Origin: Coriolopsis trogii | Lineage: Eukaryota > Basidiomycota > Agaricomycetes > Polyporales > Polyporaceae | Assembly (NCBI GenBank): GCA_020543525.1 | Contig: JAHYIO010000042.1 | Coordinates: 124,001-188,000 of the forward strand | DNA: 64,000 nucleotides | Direction of reading: 5' to 3' | In this document: positions 48,250-59,287 of the stretch, piece by piece | How the letters are laid out: each line of letters opens with the position of its first letter | Numbering within the stretch: position 1 is the first letter of the stretch | The notes under the pieces: generated by a model | Database searches by the model: none | What the model was told of the DNA's origin: nothing | What the model saw: the letters and a program-made list of their open reading frames with translations, nothing else | Position numbers and translations under genes: made by a program

Positions 48250-50452
48250 ATGTGGCTTTTGAGCACCGCCACCGCGGAAATCCACTATTTCCACTCACCT
48301 GAACGTGTTCCTGGCGGCTACGCCATCCTATCTCATGTTTGGGACGAAGACGGAGAAATGTCGTTTCAAGAGGTACAAGCCCTGCCTGCTACCGTACGAG
48401 GATCTGGCGCTGTTCCCCGTCACCTCGCCGGCGCCAAGATCAGGAATGCATGCATGCTCGCGGAAAGCCATGGCCACCAGTGGCTGTGGATCGACACCTG
48501 CTGTATCGACAAGACGAGCAGTTCCGAGCTTTCCGAGGCGATAAACTCCATGTTCCGTTACTATTCTCTCTCTGTTGTATGCTACGCCTATCTCAAAGAC
48601 GTGCCGGGAGATCACGACCTCAACGGAGCGTTCTCTCCCTTCTGGACCTCCCGATGGTACAAGAGGGGATGGACTTTGCAGGAATTACTGGCGCCAAGGT
48701 TTCTGGTCTTCCTGTCGAAAGACTGGGATGTCTTGGGCACGAAAGCGGATTTCGCACGCCAGCTGGAACAGGTGGTTCGCATTCCCGCCGCCGTGCTCCG
48801 ATTCGAACAACCTCTCGCGCAAGTCAGCATCGCCAGGCGGATGTCCTGGGCCGCAGGTCGGGAGACGACGCGTCAAGAGGACGAGGCGTATTGTCTCCTC
48901 GGAATATTCGGCATCAACATACCTACACTCTACGGTGAAGGCAGGCAGGCCTTCCGCCGACTACAGGAAGCTATTATGCAACAATATAGCGACACGACGC
49001 TCTTCGCATGGCAGCCCCTCCGAACCCGACTGCGGTCTCTCGTTTCGGACCCGCTCACGGCCGCCCTGAAGAAGGTCGAGTCCATCGAGGGAAAGCACTC
49101 GCATAACAGCGATTCGTATCTGTTCGCCCCTTCCCCGCACAATTTCGTAGATGCCGATGATATTGAGTTCATTGCTGCCGGAATGGGGGCTGCAGATACG
49201 CAAGTCTCATCATCATCTATAGTGAGTCTAAGCTTGTGTCTCCATTTTGCCCGATGATCACTGACTGGTCTTGCATCCACCAACGTAGGTATATTCATCC
49301 GAAGATCATGTCCAGCAATTACGTGGCATTGCCACATTCCTTGTCACTCCTCATGGGGTACTGGCTCGTATCCCGATATACGAGTCCGCAGGATACGCCA
49401 TCGCCGTCATGCCCTGGTATAGCGCCTGGTTCAAAAGCCCTTTGGGACTGCTCCTTACTCCCTGCCCGTACTCTACCGATCCTCATCGACCCCTCTACTG
49501 TGTCAATCAATACACTAGGATTATACCACTATTATTCGAACGCCGTGACCACTGGCCCATCCGTCACCAGTGGAAGGAAGTCTACCTTGCCCATAGACCA
49601 CCTCCGGGCGTCGAGATGTCTGCAACAACCTCCATTCCTATCGATCTCCCCATTCGTACTCCCTTTCGGCTCTGGCACCTGAGCAACTTCCTTCGAGATC
49701 TCACCGACAAAAGCGGATGTCTGCTGAAGTCCGTCGACCTCCCTCCCATGCCCTGGACTGGCGTCCCGGCTTTGGCCTTCAATTTCACTTCTCCCGAACC
49801 GGAGGTGAACACTGAATCTAGATACAAGTTCACGATCTCCCTTGGGCGATGCGCCGCGCATTCTGGACGGGGGCATCCCATGGCGCTCAACGGGCATGGC
49901 GAGCACTGGGCGAACATTCGTTTCGCACCCTTGCGAGACGACGATTCTACCAGTGGCGATATCAATAGCAGCACATCAGCGAGCGCGATGCACAGCGTCG
50001 AGGCGTCCGCTCCGTCTCACCGCTGTCCCGATGACCACATCTCACAGTGGCCACTACGTACGCGGGTCTTCGAGATGACCCTCAAGACACCAACCGGACA
50101 GGAGGCCTACGCGCGTGCTCGCTACAGCGGTTTCCGGCTCTCCTTCACCCCCTGTCCGCTCAATCCCGCTGACACGCTCGTTCTGCATATATTCCCGCGC
50201 ACGCGCCGGGAGCTACTCTACGAAGCCCCAGACGAAGTCTTCAGGGAAATAGACCATGTCCAGGCGGTGTGCGAGTCCGAGGATGTGGCTCCGTTCGTCC
50301 GGGAGCAGGGACGCGAGCCGCTGGTGGAGATCATGGAGGATGTGAGTTGTTCGTCTCGATGCGGTACCAAGAGGTACTTACGTTGTTATTAGTTGAGGAT
50401 GCGGTTGACGGATCTCGCGCTATCGATAGCACAAGACGCGGAGTTGTCTTGA
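48250..50452 (+). CDS. HET-domain protein with C-terminal module (CPLNP type)
   Basis: Exons 48250-49221, 49289-50341 and probably 50393-50452 give about 694 residues. Without the last splice the frame stops at 50392 (691 residues). HET blocks: MWLLST, GYAILSHVWD, WIDTCCIDK, ELSEAINSMFRYY, RGWTLQELLAP, EDEAYCLLGIFGINIPTLYGEG and QAFRRLQEAI; the linker is LFAPSPHNF. The second module has FLVTPHGVLARIPIY, WKEVYLAHRPPP, HRCPDDHISQW and SFTPCPLNPADTLVLH. With the decapitated copy (6950-8086) it forms a subgroup sharing CPLNP/CILNP-x-DTLVL. In-frame ATGs exist upstream (48175, 48226), but the Met-Trp-Leu start matches the family. A C-terminal extension of about 40 acidic residues is unique to this copy. 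Confidence 0.9.
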
Positions 50453-52447
50453 ATGACCCCAACGGGGATGCGACACGACTCTGGCTTCTGTGTAGTACCG
50501 GGCCGAATGCACAACGCGAACGGTCGAATCGCCCAAATTCCTCGTGGCTCTGCTAGAATCAGGGATCACTCCAAGAAGAAACCGTCACGCTTCATGGATC
50601 GATCACAGTTCATCTTGTCCGATATCTCCGGCACGCTTGACCAAATCTCTGACAATGGACGTTCGCAACTTCCCGTATGTCTGTCCTGTCCTCTACGAAG
50701 CGCTTTCCTGAACTCACCTTGTTGAACCTAGCGGCGCAAAGTGATGCATCAAGGCATACGGTGAGAGTATAATTGTGGAACACCAAATCGGACCGGTCAA
50801 TGCGATTCAGCCGAGCCTTGAGCAATGAGACGTCCAATCTATTTCTGCGCTCACTGGCACGTCTCGCGACAGTGGCTATGTATACTAGTATTCGAGACGT
50901 CCCATTCCGCAACAACTTCCTCGGATGTGCGAGTACGCGTGTACTCTACTCAGCGGTTTTCTGCATGAGTTCCAGCTGCATCTGGGGTACCCTACGCATG
51001 TGCATATGACGCGGTGGGCTTCTTTGCGCTCACAGGTATATTGATCATATTAATCTTCCACTGTTCGCTATCAATGGTGAATGGTGGTGCTAGTACAGCG
51101 GTCATTCCGTGCGAGACATCGTCCGCACTGACATAGCCCATAGCAGCAACCAAAGTCCTCCGCGTATTGCTCGGTGGCGCGGGGACGCGATTATCATGTC
51201 GATCCGTCCCCGCGCATGTGCATACGGTTCGACCCATTGACTTTGTCCAATCACTGGTTCCTATCCACATCCTCGACTTTCGCTCCTACGTCAAGCCCTG
51301 TATGCAGGGAAGCGAATTTACAGACCATTAGTAGCAACGCCTGTGGTGGTTCCCCCTCCCAATCTCCTTGTACACGTAAGTTCCGTCCCTCCTCACCCTG
51401 CATTCTCAATTCCTGGGTTCAGTCTATTCAATGACTGACCATATCGAACCAGGTCTGCTTTGACTCGTCAGATGCCTCCCCCGTTCCGCCCCATGCAGAA
51501 CAAAAGCCTGCAGAATGCCCAGAATGAGTAGCCCATGTTCGGTTATTGCGAGTGTCGTGCATACACCCGCGTTTCCGCCACCGTCTATGTACGTCGCAGC
51601 CATCTCATGATGTTTGTGCACACTGATTTCCCGCTACGGACAGACTATTGGAGATGAAAGCTGTAGAACTTTCGTGCGACATAGCGTTGGAGGGACTTTC
51701 CGTGGGAAGGAATGGCACGTGGCTTGTGCCTGGCATTGTGCCCACAATGGCAATCAGGCAGGTCCGAGTCGCCACTACGCAGCGCCCTTTCTTCTTCTTT
51801 GATATCTACGTACTCGATTTATTCCTCATAGATGACCATCTACAACATAAAGCCAGTCTTAGATTCCAGCAATCTCTGGTGTGCACAGCAGCCCTAGCAG
51901 TTGATCTTTGGTAGGTCAATCGGATCAGGCCCGCCTTGTCGACACTATCAGCTCGCGCCTTGTACGATATTATCGATGACAAGCCGGAATCAGGCCAGAC
52001 GTCGAGACTATGCTTAAAGAGGGAACAATGCCTGCCCGACGAGTGCGTGCGAACACGTCAAGACCGATTTAACAATCTAATAGACTGCGGCAGCGCGCGA
52101 AGAGAAGTTCCACCCCTACAATGTTTGTCCTCTCCCTGTGAGTCCCCGCATCTCACTTGTTTACGTCCCATATCTGCAGTTGAGGGAATACTAATGTGCG
52201 GTTGCATCTCGTTCGATAAGTCTCCCGTCGTAGCGCACCGTCGGTCCGTAGTAGAAATCCGACTTCCTTTCCCACTTCAACGAACCCCCAGAGACGGTAG
52301 ACCTGTAAGAGCTCCAAGTTCCTCTCACCCTCGACGCTGTGTGATTCTATTATGATTAAGTTGCTTCACAGCGCATCCGGCCACGTATCCGGAAGACATT
52401 GGGAGCAGCTAAGCAAAACAAGTTCCGCTGGCGCATACGCCGCTATC
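50453..52447. other. Intergenic, about 2 kb without a supported gene
   Basis: Frames such as 50610-50915 (minus), 51430-51621 (minus) and 51648-51914 (plus) look weakly protein-like, but I cannot tie them to a family or join them into a spliced model. They may be remnants of a decayed gene. Confidence 0.4.
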
Positions 52448-54392
52448 ATGTGGCTTCTCAGCACGGACAGGGCAGAGCTGCATTACTTTGCCGCTCCTGA
52501 GAAGGTCACCGAAGGGTTCGCCATACTATCCCACGTCTGGGACGGGGAAGAGCAGACATTCCAAGATCTCCAGCGTTTTCGTGAGGAATGTGCGGCATCC
52601 GGCAACAGCCCGCGCGTACGGACATCTGAGAAGATCAGGAAGTCCTGTCTTCTTGCGCAAAAGCACGGTTTCAAGTGGTTGTGGATCGATACCTGCTGCA
52701 TTGACAAGACCAGCAGCGCCGAGCTCTCGGAGGCGATCAACTCTATGTATCGATACTATGCCCTTTCGCGCGTTTGCTACGCGTTCCTGGCCGATGTTCC
52801 CACTTATGGCGCCTTTGTTCAGCTCAGGCAGCAGCCGGAGAGAGGGAACGCATTGTCACCGTTCCATAGGAGCAAATGGCACAAGCGTGGATGGACGCTA
52901 CAGGAGCTCATTGCTCCGCCCTTCCTGGTCTTCGTGTCGAAGGAATGGAGGCCCCTCGGTTCGAAGTTTGATCTTGCTTTGGCGGTCAATGAGGCCACCG
53001 GTGTGCCCGTGGAGCTTCTTCGTATGAAGAAGAGCGTACGGCACTACAGCGTTGCGCAACGGATGTCTTGGGCCTCTCTACGGAAGACTTCACGCGAGGA
53101 GGATGAGGCTTATTGTCTTCTCGGTATCTTCGACATCAACATGCCCACTCTCTACGGCGAAGGACACAGGGCTTTCAGACGCCTCCAAGAAGAGATCCTG
53201 CGCCAGACCCCGGATACTACGCTCTTTGCGTGGGAGGACCCAGCAATATGCGATGGTGCTTCCCGCCCGCAGCCTGTCAGTTTATTTGCCCGTTCTCCCT
53301 CCGCGTTCTGTCGGCCTATAAATACAATACATCATGTTCTTTCGATCCAACGTAAAATGTCAGCAAAATATCCGGTAAGTCTACCATATTCAACACACAT
53401 GCCCCCACTTCTTCTGATGATTCTCCATGCAGGCCAGAAAGATAGACATGAAAGAAGAATCCCAGCAGGGACCCCTTACATTCACTCTCACTCCTCTTGG
53501 CGTCCTCACCACTCTCCCCACCACTTGGTATAAAGATAAATATGTTGCAGACCTATCCTGGTTTCTCGATCCAAGTGCTGAGCAGCCCGTTCTTCTCTGG
53601 CTAACACCAACAAGGAACCCTGGACATGACCTGCGCTACCCTCTCCTTTACGCAGGAGCCGCAAGGGCGTCAGTGTTCCAGCGGCTGATCTGTCCTGAGA
53701 TACCGTTGAGAGCTGGCCTCAAGTGGGAATGGAGCACTATGTATCTAGTGGCCAATCCCATTCCACGCCAACTTCACGATGATAATCCTGTGTCATTCGT
53801 ACGGACAAACTACGCTCTCACTCCACCCTACCGTATCTACAAGGAATTCCTCCCATCCACGCTCGTTAGCATCAAGCAACAGGTACTCTTTGCAACGGAT
53901 GTCGCGCTCATCATGCGGTCGGAAACGCAAGACCCGAAGGTATTCCTAATGATCTTCGGCGTATGTTCCGGTCCTTCCGTAACGAGGAAGTTCGCGGACC
54001 GTCGGGACACCATCTCCAGCCGTGGATCGGGGACGTCGCGAGTGCCTAAAACCATCCGATGGGTGACATGTCAGCGGATTCATGAGGAAGACCTGAAGGA
54101 CACTCTGGATGCCCTAAGTCGCAACATAGTTCAACGTCACTACTGCCACGTGGACCATTTTGAGGAGTCGGAGACCAAGACGTTCCAGTTCTACAAGGGC
54201 AAGCACGAGGCCAGTGGCGGCGACGCGTCGTACATCGAGGGCAAGACGTTCAAGTGGACGCTGAAGTTCAGTCATTGTCCCATCAGTCAGACTACGACGC
54301 TCATTCCGCACGCCACATATACCGTACTGGCTGCTAGCTCACCTCACGAGGGTGCCCTTCGTAGGACCAAGCGCAGATCAAACAGATTTTAG
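52448..54392 (+). CDS. HET-domain protein with C-terminal module (CPISQ type)
   Basis: Exons 52448-53374 and 53433-54392 (58-nt phase-0 intron) encode 628 residues. HET blocks: MWLLSTDRAELHYF, GFAILSHVWD, WIDTCCIDK, ELSEAINSMYRYYAL, RGWTLQELIAPPF, EDEAYCLLGIFDINMPTLYGEG and RAFRRLQEEI. The linker LFARSPSAF is the same as in the decapitated copy at 7 kb. The second module has FTLTPLGVLTTLP, VADLSWF, KWEWSTMYL, RHYCHVDHFEE and FSHCPISQTTTLIPH, ending in a basic tail (RRTKRRSNRF). An upstream in-frame ATG at 52352 would add 32 residues, but family comparison favours 52448. Function beyond HET-type incompatibility or cell death is unknown. Confidence 0.92.
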
Positions 54393-54934
54393 AATCTATT
54401 CAATATTTGCATCGAGCCGATAGGCACACACTCATGCGTCCTACCGGTTGCTATCCCTTTCCAATAGTTATGATTTGAATCATGATCACGAGTTGTAGTC
54501 AAAGCGGCTGGGACCCAGATTCGAATTGATTCATGCGCGTGAGGGAGGTGATGGTGGTGTGTGCAGGGCGTCTATGTCCCAACTCTTTAGAATTACGTCA
54601 GCACCTGTGTTGGCGGCTCGCTCAATCATCGCGAGTCCCAAACACTTCCCAACTTCACTCCCCTTGCTTCATGGTCATATCGCACCTCCAACTCTTGCGT
54701 GCTATGTACGAGCGGTAGAAAGACTCGTTGAACATATAGTTGGATCCTATTGACCTCCGAACACCCGTGGGACGCAGAGGATTGGAAGCGAAGGTTGGGA
54801 CCATTAGTCTGACAGGGTAGCTCCGAGAAGTGTCGGGCGCGAGCATGGTGGTATGATAAACGCGGAGACTGGTACGTCCTATAAGCTTTCACATCTGCCC
54901 GGCGAAGGTGCGCACGCCTTAGGGTCCAACTACC
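54393..54934. other. Intergenic, no supported gene
   Basis: 542 bp. A minus-strand frame spanning 54626-55045 lacks motifs and overlaps the next gene's first exons, so it is not called. Confidence 0.45.
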
Positions 54935-55951
54935 ATGTTCAAGTCGCGGGTGGCCACGTCTTTCGCTCCAGGTGAGTCTCAGTGTCCTATTCGTACGACA
55001 TGCAACATGAAACCCACCAACAATCGCAGCTATGCCATCCAACAACGAGGATGGAACAAAACAGACGTTGATATCTGTGGTACAAGTGTGGCTTGATCGC
55101 CTTCAACATCAGGCAGTCGTGGTGAGTCTCTCGAGCCTTTGAAAGCCACACGATCACAAAATATGGTCATTGCTGCATACAGACAACGTTCTTCGTGTCT
55201 ATCGACAGCTTACTTTTCTCCCTCACGTCGAGTACAAGGAAACCTGACTTGAGTGCGTGGTCGAGCAAGGATATGGTCATCAACGCAAGCCTTGGCGGCG
55301 CTATCATATTCCATGTCTGTGCTGGTGAGTACCTCAGGTCCTCCTGTCGTCGCATCCGTGAATCCCTCTGACGATTGTTCAGCCATAGTCGCATATGTTG
55401 CTTCCTTCGTCCTAATCCGCTACCGACTCAGCGACGCCGAGAAGAAACAAGACGACCCCTTTCGATCCCAAGCTACACGAACCCGTGCATCATCCTCTGC
55501 TCGCAACTCTAACGAGAAGCGGCCTGCCCGCAGCAACTCCCGCGCGCACCAACCCTCTGCATCAATCGAGTCCACCCTCGGCCCGTCCTCTCCATCTCCC
55601 CTGGAGGCCATCGCCGATGAGGTGTTCACAGACCTGCGCGGGCTCGTGAGCGTTTACAGGACGCACCCGCTCTGGTTCCTCCGGTGGGGCGGGCGCCGCG
55701 AGCCGCAGATGAAGCGCTCCTGGGACCCTGAGGGTTGGGTCGCAGACAACCCCATTGACCTGCTGAAGGGCATGGTCAATGTGCTCTCGCGTGCGCACAC
55801 TGTATGCGCGGCTATGTCTGGGATCGGCTTTCTGCTTGCTCTCTTGGGGATCCTGACGTATTCCTGGACGGCTGTGCCTCTCGCATTGGGTATCTTTGCG
55901 AGCGTGTGCATGGGCTCGTGCGGGATCGTTGCTGCCATTGCCCTCTGGTAA
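54935..55951 (+). CDS. Small membrane protein, unknown function
   Basis: Exons 54935-54971, 55030-55121, 55183-55324 and 55383-55951 give 279 residues. Two N-terminal hydrophobic segments (TTFFVSIDSLLFSLT; ASLGGAIIFHVCAAIVAYVASFVLI) are followed by a charged, Ser-rich loop, a conserved-looking block (YRTHPLWFLRWGGRREPQMK, then DNPIDLLKG), and two C-terminal helices (MS-GIGFLLALLGILTYSW; LGIFASVCMGSCGIVAAIAL). That makes about four membrane spans. Similar short proteins with a loop between helix pairs occur in Agaricomycetes, but I know of no named family for this one. It sits between two HET genes on the same strand. Confidence 0.75.
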
Positions 55952-56542
55952 TTTTGTTGCCTCTGTCATGCTCGATGTTTGACTGCGCTTGCTACGAGTG
56001 GGTGAACAAGTGTCATGAGTACATACGACAAGCGCAATGATCTATGTCTCTTTTCTGGCGTACCGCAATAGGTCATCTTGACTCATTTAGACGCGATCTC
56101 TGTGTGTGCTGCAGTCCGCGCCTGTGCGTAGAAGGTTCAATGCCCTCTGCAGCACTCATACTTCGCACCTTGGCGCCTTTATATTGAGGAATGCACAGGT
56201 GTAGGCGGTGTCCAATTCCGTGTTTCCCATGTCGTACCTGACGCATCGTGTCTTATAGAAGTCCTCAACGTTAAGCAGGTGACGCGCCTTGCGCTGCGCA
56301 TGCGCTTCTCGACCTCCTTGTTTGTGGTCCTCTGCCGCAGCACAGCTCTTCTCGATACTGCGTCTTCAGACACCAGCCAATTGATAGCGCATCCGGCTGC
56401 TCTGCGGCGTCCCGAGGACGGTGTTCATTCTGCGGGGACCTCCAGTATATGAAACTCTACGCCGCCTTCTGCGCTGTTAACGTTCTTGCCCTCACTCGCT
56501 CGTATACAAGGCGGCCAGGCTCGGACGCTTTCACCCGGAGCC
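55952..56542. other. Intergenic, no supported gene
   Basis: 591 bp. It is the presumed terminator of the membrane-protein gene and promoter of the eIF4E-binding gene; no motif is recognised. Confidence 0.4.
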
Positions 56543-58400
56543 ATGCCTACTGCGACGTTCCCTCAGAGACCCTACCAATCCTACCAATCCTACTCGAACA
56601 CCTCATGGAGACGAAGACCTGGAGCCGTATCTGGGCGCGTCATGCTCTCGATGGCCACCGACCGTCGATCAGAGCCGCCCCCGTTCTGGCGTACGTCTCT
56701 TTTACTAGCATAGTGTACTTATCATGCCTCGAGACTGATGGGCATGTCCCGTTGATGCATCGCGCGCGTGCGCATCAGAACCACGCCCCGGTCCGCTTCC
56801 AGATGAGGCGAAGGAACAAGCACCTCCTCGACGCCCCTTCGCTTCGTCCCGTCTGCCGCCGACCCCGCGCGCGGCGGACGCTGGTGCGCCCGGGGCTGTG
56901 GGCGCGCAGACGATACCCACGCATGCCGAAGATGTGAACAAGAACCCGGCCGAGTCTCCTGTCTCGCGCAATGAGACCTATGCTGACGCGGCGCAGGGCA
57001 TGTTGGGCACGCGGAGAACACGTCCTATCCAGACGCCGGCACCTTCGAGTTCGAGTTCGAGTTCTCTACCGACCACTCATGCTACGCCTTCCCCGAGTCC
57101 GAGTAGTGAGGTGCCTGCCCCGGCTCCGGACAAGGAACCTAGGATTGAGAAAACCACCGGCGAAACGAGTCCGAGCGGTACAAGCACACGCTCCGGAAGT
57201 GTCAGCAATCTTAATGCCGGGGCAGAGTCGTTCGTGCCCGGACAGTCGACACATCGTGACGCTCTTCCTTCTCTCGGAGACATCGACCTAAGCGAGTATG
57301 TCAGACAGCGTGTGCGCGCGCTGTCTGCGCGGGGTGGACCGTCGGACGCGTCTCTTTCTGCTCCTGGGTCTGCCGCGTCTGGGAGCGCTACTCCGGCGGA
57401 GGAGGATGACCACGCGGTCATCACGCAATGGCTGGACCAGACGGGAGCGATGTCGCAGGAGTGCAGGGCAGGCGGGGCGGAGGCTAGGCCGGTTGCGAGG
57501 ATTGTGCAGGCTGGGTCTGGGGCGGTGGTCGCGGCGGAGAACTCAGCGACGGCAGATGAAGCTGGAGATGGTGTTGGAGAAGACTCGAGGAGTGAAGGAG
57601 AACGCCGCGGCGCGTGCCCTTCCCTTGCCTCCTTGCAGATGAACGCGCAGGCGGAGTGGAAGAATATGGAGACGGGGTTCGATCTTTCCCTCCAACGTGC
57701 GCGGACTATCGACCGTCTCGGGCAGGCGTCGCCACCACCAGGCATCCAGGGTCCCAACAAGGCTAGGAGTTGGCTGAATCCATTGAGGTGAATACATCCA
57801 CGTTCGTGGGGCGCTGAACGGCAGCCCCGTCATGCTAGGATGGTGTTGACCAATTGTTGGACTCACAGTTACGATCGCAACTTCCTTCTCCAGTTCAAGA
57901 ATGTTTGCAAGGACCGACCACGCTCGTTCGCCCGCCTAGATCCGGTGCTGGTGCACGTCCTCGTCACGTCACACGAGGATTTCTGCACCTTCTGCGCTCC
58001 CATCCTCACCGGGGAGACCCGTCGCTGCGCTATCCCTCCGTCAGTAACAGGGTCGGAAGAGGGTCGTGTCTCCGAGTCTAGAACCGAGAGCACTACATCT
58101 TGGTCGTCCAGTACCGGACCATCCGGCACCGAGGACTCGGGCTCTGCGGAACACAAAGTCCTGGAGTCGGTCCAGAGGGAGTGGCAGCTCATGGCGCACA
58201 TGGGCACTGTCCCGGTGGTCAGAGATTTGTCACACGAGAACGGGCTTGCTCTTTCTCAGATAGAGACGGGGGAGCTGGCGAAGGATATTTGGGAGGCGAG
58301 GATGAAGCGTCTCGAGGCGCGATTGGGCTGTCTGCTTGCTGAAGCCGAGCTCTTGCGTATTGAGATTGCACAGTTGCGTGCGTTGCGGTTTGTGCGTTGA
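56543..58400 (+). CDS. Putative eIF4E-binding protein (eIF4G-like motif, no MIF4G)
   Basis: Exons 56543-56690, 56779-57787 and 57869-58400 join in phase to 562 residues. Exon 3 opens with YDRNFLLQFKNVCKDRP: Y-x-x-x-x-L-L is the canonical eIF4E-binding motif, and the surrounding words resemble the eIF4G site. The long N-terminal part is low-complexity (QSYQSYS, Ser/Pro/Ala-rich, a TTCGAG hexamer repeat coding Ser at 57044-57064) and ends with helix-like SLASLQMNAQAEWKNM. After the motif come a Ser-rich linker and a coiled-coil-like end (MKRLEARLGCLLAEAELLRIEIAQLRAL). The MIF4G domain expected in eIF4G is absent, so the product would bind the cap-binding factor without recruiting the ribosome, that is, act as a translation repressor (inference). 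If intron 2 is not spliced, exon 3 could be a separate 186-residue frame from 57840. Confidence 0.72.
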
Positions 58401-59287
58401 GGTTATGGCAAGCGTCACGCGTATCGTGTCGATGATTGGAAATGCATTTGTTCTCTTGTTGCACAAACGTTTACGCAATACACATCCAGGCCGGGTGAAG
58501 CAGTACGCATGGTTCGAAGCGCGTGATGGCTGGATGCCTCACTCATAAGTACGTCGGCATTCATTGGGTGAGTGCCGGTGAGTGTGAATTTATATGGACA
58601 CCCCATCAAACTTTGCGGCCTGTTGGTATGATGTTGCTAAAGGTGAATGCCTAGGGGCTGATGCTAGCGTTTCATGTATGTAGATGTGCCGACTCGGATG
58701 AAGGTCGGTATATGTACCACGCCGCCTTGACATTGAAGCGCTCATCTCACGCAAAGGCAGTGCGCTTTGCTAGGATCGTCCACCTCATTTCATTCGATAG
58801 CCACATCATGCCCTTCAACCTGTCAGCTGTTATCCGACCTCCTTCTCGAGTGGACTTCAGCTCCGATACATAGAACTATCATCCCCCATTCTCCTCTTGC
58901 TCTCCTGGCCTTCGACCTTCGTTCTGCGCGAGTGGCATGCTGCCAATGACCCACTGGTGTCGCGACTCAGGCAGCTGATCGACTCCGGCGCTTCGCCACG
59001 CATCTTCAAGTTGTCAGAGTAGACCGACCGCGATCGGCCTACGAATCATCCACTTCCTCCATCGCTTTCTTCCCCAATATCAGATCACACGCACTCTTGA
59101 AGTTCGCGACTCTCCTTCCACTGGCGCGGCCCGCTTCAACTCCATATTCCGACTCTATCTTCACACTAGCTCATCCACATACTACCATCCGCCCCGGACT
59201 CTCCCTTGTCTATCGTCTTTCGCTGTTCCCGTTGGCACCGGCACATACACAACTCCTGCAGGACCCCCGCCTCATTCAGTTGCAATC
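58401..59287. other. Intergenic, no supported gene
   Basis: 887 bp with short motif-free frames. The last 250 bp, CT-rich, are the probable leader of the HET gene. Confidence 0.45.

Noticed and set aside
50610..51914. Weakly protein-like frames on both strands
   Set aside because: They could not be linked to a family or to each other with splice sites; they were left as possible gene remnants.
54626..55045. 139-codon minus-strand frame
   Set aside because: It has no motif and overlaps exons of the plus-strand membrane-protein gene.
57840..58400. Separate 186-residue gene starting at ATG 57840
   Set aside because: A canonical in-phase intron joins its coding part to the upstream exon and puts the eIF4E-binding motif inside one protein; the separate start lies within that intron.
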